Shown here: in pieces, positions 21,142-25,513 of the stretch
Position numbering within the stretch: the first letter of the stretch is position 1
Layout of the letters: each line of letters opens with the position of its first letter
Source: Actinomycetes bacterium
GTDB lineage: Bacteria; Actinomycetota; Acidimicrobiia; Acidimicrobiales; Microtrichaceae
Assembly (NCBI GenBank): GCA_023434535.1
Contig: JAEYSR010000045.1
Location: forward strand, 1-25,513
Direction: 5' to 3'
DNA length: 25,513 bases
Program-made: the position numbers and the translations under genes
Notes under the pieces: generated by a model
What the model saw: only the letters and a program-made list of their open reading frames with translations
What the model was told of the DNA's origin: nothing
Database searches by the model: none

Positions 21142-21930
21142 ATGGTCGCAGTGCAGTTCCTCGGTGGCGGTCGCATGGCCGACGCCCTCCTCGGCGGGAT
21201 GCTCGCAGCCGGTGCCTCCGCATCCGACATCGCCGTGGTGGAGATCTCCGCCGGACGGCGAGACGAGCTCGTCGCGACGCGTCCCGGGGTGACCGTCCTG
21301 GCCGAACCCGGTCCGGCGGAGTCGATCGTGGTCGCCACCAAGCCCGGCGACGTCGTGACCGCGCTGCGGGATGCCGCCGCTGCAGCGCCGGGACTGCGGC
21401 GGGTGCTGTCCATCGCCGCCGGCGTCGGCACCGGGGCGCTGCAGTCGGCGGTGCCCGACGGCGTGGCGGTCGTCCGGGCCATGCCCAACACTCCTGCCCT
21501 GGTCGGGGCCGGCGCCTCTGCCATCTGCCCGGGCCCCACGGCCACCGACGCGGACCTCGACTGGGCCGACGAGCTCCTCGGGTCCGTCGGCACGGTGGTG
21601 CGCGTCCCGGAGCGGTCCATGGACGCGGTCACCGGCCTGTCCGGTTCGGGTCCGGCCTACGTGTTCCTGGTCGCCGAGGCCCTGATCGACGCCGGCGTCC
21701 TCGCCGGACTCCCCCGGGACGTGGCCGATCGTCTCACCCGTCAGACGCTGCTCGGCGCGGCGCAGCTGCTGGCCGACTCCGACGACGGCCCCGAGGCGTT
21801 GCGTGCCGCGGTCACGTCGCCGGGAGGCACGACGGCGGCGGGCCTGCGCGAGCTCGAGTCCCACGCGGTCCGCGCCGCGGTGATCGACGCCGTCACCGCT
21901 GCGGCGGCCCGATCGGCCGAGCTGGGCTGA
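21142..21930 (+). CDS. proC: Pyrroline-5-carboxylate reductase
   Basis: A 262-residue protein that reduces 1-pyrroline-5-carboxylate to proline with NAD(P)H, the last step of proline synthesis. It has the Rossmann start VQFLGGGRMADALLGGML (residues ~3-20), VVATKPGDV, VVRAMPNTPALVG (the family 'RaMPNtpa' motif), and the C-terminal GLSGSGPAYVFLVAEALIDA, followed by TLLGAAQLL and VTSPGGTTAAGL. The length is normal for ProC. A proC gene near mshA also occurs in mycobacteria (Rv0486 and Rv0500). The stop is the first of a short run of GCTGA repeats. Confidence 0.95.
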   Translation: MVAVQFLGGGRMADALLGGMLAAGASASDIAVVEISAGRRDELVATRPGVTVLAEPGPAESIVVATKPGDVVTALRDAAAAAPGLRRVLSIAAGVGTGALQSAVPDGVAVVRAMPNTPALVGAGASAICPGPTATDADLDWADELLGSVGTVVRVPERSMDAVTGLSGSGPAYVFLVAEALIDAGVLAGLPRDVADRLTRQTLLGAAQLLADSDDGPEALRAAVTSPGGTTAAGLRELESHAVRAAVIDAVTAAAARSAELG

Positions 21931-21944
21931 GCTGAGCTGAGCGA
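21926..21944 (+). repeat. Pentanucleotide tandem repeat GCTGA
   Basis: Three GCTGA units in a row plus GC cover the proC stop codon and the next 14 nt. A slip here would leave a stop codon in place. Confidence 0.7.
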
Positions 21945-21958
21945 TCGACTCTCGGCCT

Positions 21959-22011
21959 GCCGATCTCGGGGGATCTCGACGTGTGAGGTGTCGGATTCCC
22001 CCGAGTTCGAG
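21959..22011. repeat. 53-bp inverted-repeat element, copy 1
   Basis: The left arm CTCGGGGGATCTCGAC (21965-21980) pairs with GTCGGATTCCCCCGAG (21990-22005), two mismatches and one G-T pair, loop GTGTGAGGT. It is followed by TTCGAG. It may serve as a terminator after proC. Confidence 0.85.
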
Positions 22012-22017
22012 CGTGTG

Positions 22018-22070
22018 GCCGATCTCGGGGGATCTCGACGTGTGAGGCGTCGGATTCCCCCGAGTTCGAG
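22018..22070. repeat. 53-bp inverted-repeat element, copy 2
   Basis: Same sequence as copy 1 except one T-to-C change in the loop edge; the period is 59 bp. It ends 63 nt before the -10 of the next gene. Confidence 0.85.
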
Positions 22071-22133
22071 GGCGGGGGCTCGTCGTCGGGTCCCCAGGGT
22101 CCCCGCGTCTCGTTCCGTCGGGCCGGCGGGCGG

Positions 22134-22139
22134 TAGGTT
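22134..22139 (+). promoter_or_regulatory. -10 hexamer TAGGTT, leaderless layout
   Basis: TAGGTT lies 8 nt before the GTG at 22148. Confidence 0.45.
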
Positions 22140-22147
22140 CGGCGACC

Positions 22148-23179
22148 GTGGTCGACGCCGGCTCCTTCGAGCCCACTGCCGAAGGCAGCCCCTCATACGA
22201 CGCCCCCTCCTCTGACGCTCCCTCCTATGACGCTCCCTCTTACGACACCGTGTCGTTCCTGTCCGACTACGGGCACGCGGACGAGTTCGTCGGTGTCGTG
22301 CACTCGGTCATCCACCAGCTCGCTCCCGGCACGACGGTCATCGACATCACGCACGGCATCGACCCGTACGACATCAGGGCGGCGGGGCTGACCCTGGCAC
22401 GCAGCGTCCAGTACCTGTCGCCGGGCGTCATCGTGGCCGTGGTGGACCCGGGTGTCGGCACTCACCGGCGTCCGATCGCGGTGGAGGTCGGCGACGGTCG
22501 GGCGGTCTTCATCGGGCCCGACAACGGCGTGCTGGCGCCGGCCGTGGGCATGCTCGGCGGGGCGACCAGGGCCGTGTGGCTGAACGACCCCGACCACCAG
22601 CTGCCAGCCCACGGCCCGCTGTTCGACGGGCGCGACGTGTTCGCACCGGCGGCGGCCCACCTCTGCAACGGCGTGCCGCTGGAAGAGCTCGGCGAGGTCG
22701 TGGACACCGCCACCCTGTTCCCCGGCATCCTCCCCATCACCCGGGAGGAGGACGGAGCCCTCGTCGCCGAGGTGCTCTGGGTCGACCGGTACGGCAACGC
22801 CCAGCTCAACGTGGACCCGGAGGAGCTCGACGGCCTCGACGCCTCGGGTTCCGGCCACTTCGAGGTGCTGGTCGACGCGGGGCGCCGCACCGCCCGACGC
22901 GTCACCGCCTTCGACCAGATCGCTCCCGGAGCGGTCGCTCTCGTCGTCGACAGCTACGGCCTGATCGCCCTGGCCGCACGACAGGCCAGCGCCGCCGAGG
23001 ACCTGGGCATCGCAGCCGGCGACGGCGTCACCCTGCGCCCGGTCGACGGCGGTGACGAGGACGACGCACCGGTGAGCGCGGTGACCGTGCAGTTCGGCCG
23101 CCGCAGCGACCCGAGCCCGACCGACGCTGCTCTTCCGGACGACGCTGCTGTTCCCGACGAGGAGGGAGGTGCCCGATGA
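22148..23179 (+). CDS. SAM hydrolase / SAM hydroxide adenosyltransferase family protein (DUF62)
   Basis: A 343-residue protein of the DUF62 family (fluorinase/chlorinase fold), whose common members split S-adenosylmethionine with water into adenosine and methionine. It has VSFLSDYGHADEFVGVVHSV near residue 37, IVAVVDPGVGTHRRPIAV, FIGPDNGVLAPAV and the late VDRYGNAQLNV. The hydroxide-type members use an Asp-Arg-His set, for which DPGVG.HR and the nearby His are consistent; no halogenase-type insert is seen. The first ~35 residues are a Ser/Asp/Pro/Tyr tandem repeat absent from the family, and the last ~30 are acidic with a PDDAAVPDE tail. The stop overlaps the start of a 30-residue membrane peptide. 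Confidence 0.88.
   Translation: MVDAGSFEPTAEGSPSYDAPSSDAPSYDAPSYDTVSFLSDYGHADEFVGVVHSVIHQLAPGTTVIDITHGIDPYDIRAAGLTLARSVQYLSPGVIVAVVDPGVGTHRRPIAVEVGDGRAVFIGPDNGVLAPAVGMLGGATRAVWLNDPDHQLPAHGPLFDGRDVFAPAAAHLCNGVPLEELGEVVDTATLFPGILPITREEDGALVAEVLWVDRYGNAQLNVDPEELDGLDASGSGHFEVLVDAGRRTARRVTAFDQIAPGAVALVVDSYGLIALAARQASAAEDLGIAAGDGVTLRPVDGGDEDDAPVSAVTVQFGRRSDPSPTDAALPDDAAVPDEEGGAR
22193..22249 (+). repeat. 15-bp tandem repeats encoding S(Y/S)DAP
   Basis: Four units starting at 22193, 22208, 22223 and 22238 encode SYDAP, SSDAP, SYDAP and SYDT. The units differ by synonymous and T/C changes. Confidence 0.8.
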
Positions 23180-23268
23180 GGCGCAACACGACCATCGCCG
23201 TGGTCATCCTGATGCTGGTCATCGTGGGAGCTGCGTTCTTCCAACTCGTCATCGCCGCGCCTCGTTAG
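23176..23268 (+). CDS. 30-residue single-span membrane peptide
   Basis: A 30-residue peptide: a basic start MRRNTT, one hydrophobic span IAVVILMLVIVGAAFFQLVI and a short AAPR end. It is predicted to sit in the membrane with the N-terminus inside. GGAGGGAGGT lies 5 nt before the ATG, an unusually strong ribosome binding site, and the start overlaps the stop of the SAM hydrolase gene as ATGA. Both points argue for real translation. The function is unknown; small peptides of this kind often bind a membrane partner. Confidence 0.7.
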   Translation: MRRNTTIAVVILMLVIVGAAFFQLVIAAPR

Positions 23269-23315
23269 CTGCGCACGGCCGTCACGACGCCCGTCGTGTC
23301 CGGGGACGGACCGGA

Positions 23316-23321
23316 TAACGT
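23316..23321 (+). promoter_or_regulatory. -10 hexamer TAACGT, leaderless layout
   Basis: TAACGT lies 5 nt before the ATG at 23327, slightly closer than in the other genes. Confidence 0.4.
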
Positions 23322-23326
23322 CGCCG

Positions 23327-24823
23327 ATGGTGAACCTGGCGACGATCATCGACTCCCATCCCGGCGACGCTCCCGCGCTGATCAGCCGGGGGCGGATCAC
23401 CGACTACGAGACGCTCCGCACTCAGGTGGCCGGCCTGCGCGGCGCGCTCGTCGAGATGGGGCTGCAGCCCGGTGACCGCCTGGCCATCATCGCCGGGAAC
23501 AACTGGTACTTCGTCGTCTCGTACCTGGCGGCCCTCGGGGCCGGCCTGGTGGTCGTCCCGCTGAACCCGACCAACCCTCCGGCGGCGATGGCCCACGAGC
23601 TCCGGGAGTCGGGCACGGTCGCCATCGTGGCCACGCCGACCGCTCGCAACGCGCTGGGCGACATCGACTGGTCGACGCTCCCCGACGTGGCCCACTTCAT
23701 CGGGGCCGGCTTCGAGCCCGGGCCACTCGGCCTGCAGTTCGACGACCTGCTCTCCCACGAGCCCACCCCGGTGGTCGAGCGGTCCGCCGACGACGTGGCG
23801 GTGCTGATCTTCACCTCCGGCACCGCGGGGTCGCCCCGGCCGGCGATGCTCACCCACGGCAACCTCTTCACCAACATCCGCCAGATCCTGGCCTCCGACG
23901 AGCGGGTCCAGGAGGCCGACGACGTGGTGTTCGGACTGCTGCCGATGTTCCACATCTTCGGCCTCAACGTCGTCCTCGGCGTGACGCTCGCCGCCGGTGC
24001 GTCGGTGATGCTCATCGAGCGCTTCGATCCCGTCTCGGCCATCGAGTCGATCGTGAAGCACGGCGTGACTACCATCGCCGGACCTCCGACCATGTGGGCG
24101 GCCTTCGCCGGCCTTCCCGGAGTCGTCGGCGACGAGCTGACCACTGTCCGCCGTGCCATCTCGGGGGCGGCCAAGCTGCCGACCGAGGTCGCCCAGGCGA
24201 TCGGGGCGCGCTTCGGGCTCGAGCTCCAGGAGGGCTACGGCCTCACGGAGGCGTCGCCGGTGGTGACGGCGCCGATCGCCGGGGTCACGCCGCCCGGCTC
24301 CGTCGGGATCCCGGTCCCCGGGGTTCAGGTCCGCCTGGTCGACCCCGCCGGCGACGACGTGCTCGTCGGCGACCACGGCGAGCTCCTGGTCAAGGGGCCC
24401 AACGTGTTCGCCGGCTACTGGAACGACCCCGACGCCACCGGCCGGGTGCTGCTGGACGACGGGTGGCTGCGGACCGGCGACGTCGGTGTGGTCGACGACG
24501 ACGGCAACCTCTACCTGGTCGACCGGGCCAAGGACCTCATCATCGTGTCGGGGTTCAACGTGTTCCCGGCCGAGGTGGAGGAGGTGCTGCTCGAGCACCC
24601 TGCCATCGAGGGAGTCGCCGTCGTCGGCGTGCCGCACCCTCACACCGGCGAGTCGGTCAAGGCGTACGTGAAGGCACGCCCCGGCATGCCGATCGAGGAG
24701 GACGACGTGATCGACTTCTGCGCCGAGCGTCTCCCTCACTACAAGTGCCCGAACAAGGTCTGGTTCGTCGACGACATCCCGCGGGGTCTCGGCGGCAAGG
24801 TGATCCGCCGACTCCTCACCTGA
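23327..24823 (+). CDS. Acyl-CoA synthetase (AMP-binding, class I adenylate-forming)
   Basis: A 498-residue AMP-dependent ligase that would activate a fatty or other carboxylic acid as acyl-AMP and then acyl-CoA. The P-loop is LIFTSGTAGSPRPAMLTHGN (~residues 162-181), with LPMFHIFGLNVVLG after it. EGYGLTEASPV (~303) and GWLRTGDVG (~381) are the adenylate-binding motifs, the hinge is DRAKDLIIVSGFNVFP, and the catalytic Lys is in PRGLGGKVIRR near the end. All key motifs are present. The motif set is closest to fatty-acid CoA ligases, but the chain length cannot be told. It stands alone between the membrane peptide and rex. Confidence 0.92.
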   Translation: MVNLATIIDSHPGDAPALISRGRITDYETLRTQVAGLRGALVEMGLQPGDRLAIIAGNNWYFVVSYLAALGAGLVVVPLNPTNPPAAMAHELRESGTVAIVATPTARNALGDIDWSTLPDVAHFIGAGFEPGPLGLQFDDLLSHEPTPVVERSADDVAVLIFTSGTAGSPRPAMLTHGNLFTNIRQILASDERVQEADDVVFGLLPMFHIFGLNVVLGVTLAAGASVMLIERFDPVSAIESIVKHGVTTIAGPPTMWAAFAGLPGVVGDELTTVRRAISGAAKLPTEVAQAIGARFGLELQEGYGLTEASPVVTAPIAGVTPPGSVGIPVPGVQVRLVDPAGDDVLVGDHGELLVKGPNVFAGYWNDPDATGRVLLDDGWLRTGDVGVVDDDGNLYLVDRAKDLIIVSGFNVFPAEVEEVLLEHPAIEGVAVVGVPHPHTGESVKAYVKARPGMPIEEDDVIDFCAERLPHYKCPNKVWFVDDIPRGLGGKVIRRLLT

Positions 24824-24872
24824 GCGGCCTGCCCTGAGCGTTCATACCTGAGGGCGCAGAGTTGGCGGGACT

Positions 24873-24890
24873 TTGTGAACGAGCGCACGA
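24873..24890. promoter_or_regulatory. Rex operator (ROP-like site) upstream of rex
   Basis: TTGTGAACGAGCGCACGA matches the Rex consensus TTGTGAACGCGTTCACAA at 14 of 18 positions, with a perfect left half. It covers the likely -35 (TTGTGA) of the rex promoter, 18 nt upstream of the -10. Confidence 0.7.
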
Positions 24891-24896
24891 GCCGGG

Positions 24897-24902
24897 TACC
24901 GT
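24897..24902 (+). promoter_or_regulatory. -10 hexamer TACCGT, leaderless layout
   Basis: TACCGT lies 7 nt before the ATG of rex at 24910. Confidence 0.55.
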
Positions 24903-24909
24903 CGACTGC

Positions 24910-25513
24910 ATGCCGCCGTCGGGTCGAGCCTCCATCCCAGAGGCCACCGTGGCGCGCCTTCCGCTCTACCACCGGTGTCTCCTGGACCTGCAGGCCGAGG
25001 GTCGGGGCAAGGTGTCCTCCGAGCAGCTGGCCGACCTGGCGGGGGTGAACGCCGCCAAGGTCCGCAAGGACCTGTCCCACTTCGGCTCCTACGGCACCCG
25101 GGGAGTCGGCTACGACGTCGAGCACCTGCTCGTCGAGATCGCGGGCGAGCTCAACCTGGACCACGACTGGCCCTGCGTCATCGTCGGCGCCGGCAACCTG
25201 GGCTCCGCCCTGGCCACCTTCGCGGGCTTCACCAACCGGGGCTTCACCGTCGTCGGCGTTCTCGACGTGGACCCGGCCAAGGTCGGACGCCCGCTGGGGT
25301 CCCTGACCGTCCGCCACCAGGACGAGCTCGCGGCCCTGGTCGAGGAGGAGGGCGTGGCGATCGGCATCGTCGCCGTGCCTCCCGCTGCCGCCCAGGAGGC
25401 CACGGACCGGCTGGTCGAGGCCGGGATCACGTCGATCCTGAACTTCGCCCCGACCGTGCTGGACGTGCCGCCGACGGTCCAGGTGCGCCACGTCGACCTG
25501 GCCGTGGAGCTGC
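24910..25513 (+). CDS. rex: Redox-sensing transcriptional repressor Rex, 3' partial
   Basis: The first 201 residues of Rex, cut by the window end. Rex senses the NADH/NAD+ ratio and represses respiratory and related genes; NADH binding releases it from DNA. Residues ~12-80 are a winged helix (LPLYHRCLLDLQ, SSEQLADLAGVNAAKVRKDL, SHFGSYGTRGVGYDV), followed by a Rossmann domain with VIVGAGNLGSAL (~98-109), VVGVLDVDPAKVG and ILNFAPTVLDVPP. The visible end VRHVDLAVEL is followed in the family by a short C-terminal helix, so perhaps 10-40 residues are missing. The ATG at 24910 fits a leaderless promoter that holds a Rex operator, which suggests autoregulation as in Streptomyces. Confidence 0.95.
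   Translation, partial: MPPSGRASIPEATVARLPLYHRCLLDLQAEGRGKVSSEQLADLAGVNAAKVRKDLSHFGSYGTRGVGYDVEHLLVEIAGELNLDHDWPCVIVGAGNLGSALATFAGFTNRGFTVVGVLDVDPAKVGRPLGSLTVRHQDELAALVEEEGVAIGIVAVPPAAAQEATDRLVEAGITSILNFAPTVLDVPPTVQVRHVDLAVEL

Noticed and set aside
21959..22070. Minimal CRISPR array or riboswitch
   Set aside because: Two copies with a 6-nt gap; no spacer and no known riboswitch layout.
23282..24739. Long minus-strand open frame opposite the acyl-CoA synthetase gene
   Set aside because: His/Arg/Asp-rich translation without domains; a shadow of the high-GC coding strand.
24836..24850. Second Rex half-site GCGTTCATA
   Set aside because: Only a half-site, with no partner at the right distance.

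Overview
The window looks like chromosomal DNA of a high-GC actinomycete, most likely of the Acidimicrobiia type. The signs are the mycothiol gene mshA followed by a YbjN gene, a DUF3039 zinc protein, a DUF6584 protein, an RsiG-type c-di-GMP-binding protein, an F420-type luciferase-like enzyme and strong G/C at third codon positions. The lineage is inferred from gene content only; no rRNA is present.

Layout. 1-4300: the 3' end of a VOC protein, a DUF1801 protein, a convergent DUF6584 membrane protein, a large fused flippase-like membrane protein and a small unknown gene. 4440-8111: a lipoprotein, a DUF2510 membrane protein, a leftward luciferase-like oxidoreductase with a MerR/SoxR-type operator, a PH-like membrane protein, a possible broken small membrane gene and a small beta-rich protein. 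8293-8365: tRNA-Lys(TTT). 8380-12616: a secreted protein and a crotonase (leftward), then an M23 peptidase lipoprotein and a thiolase-like protein (rightward). 12653-14538: DUF3039 and membrane-anchored genes (leftward), an acidic repeat protein, and a histidine phosphatase. 14633-17142: MoaD-like protein, a degenerate CdsA-like membrane protein, the RsiG-like protein and an XRE regulator. 17205-18883: mshA and ybjN, overlapping by 4 nt. 19127-21141: a DUF222-HNH nuclease gene with a LexA box before it and a palindromic repeat cluster after it. 21142-25513: proC, a duplicated 53-bp inverted-repeat element, a DUF62 SAM hydrolase gene coupled to a 30-residue membrane peptide, an acyl-CoA synthetase, and rex (cut by the window end) with its own Rex operator.

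Regulation is unusually readable. At least thirteen genes have a TANNNT -10 hexamer only 5-8 nt before the start codon, the layout expected for leaderless mRNAs, while others have clear Shine-Dalgarno sites. Three operators can be matched to known regulator families: MerR/SoxR-type (6727-6746), LexA (19096-19111) and Rex (24873-24890).

The items most worth a second look are the RsiG-like protein with two intact c-di-GMP motifs, the SOS-boxed HNH gene whose own linker shares a palindromic motif with a repeat cluster just downstream, the SoxR-type operator sitting in a 19-bp spacer, and the CdsA-like protein that has lost the catalytic signature.
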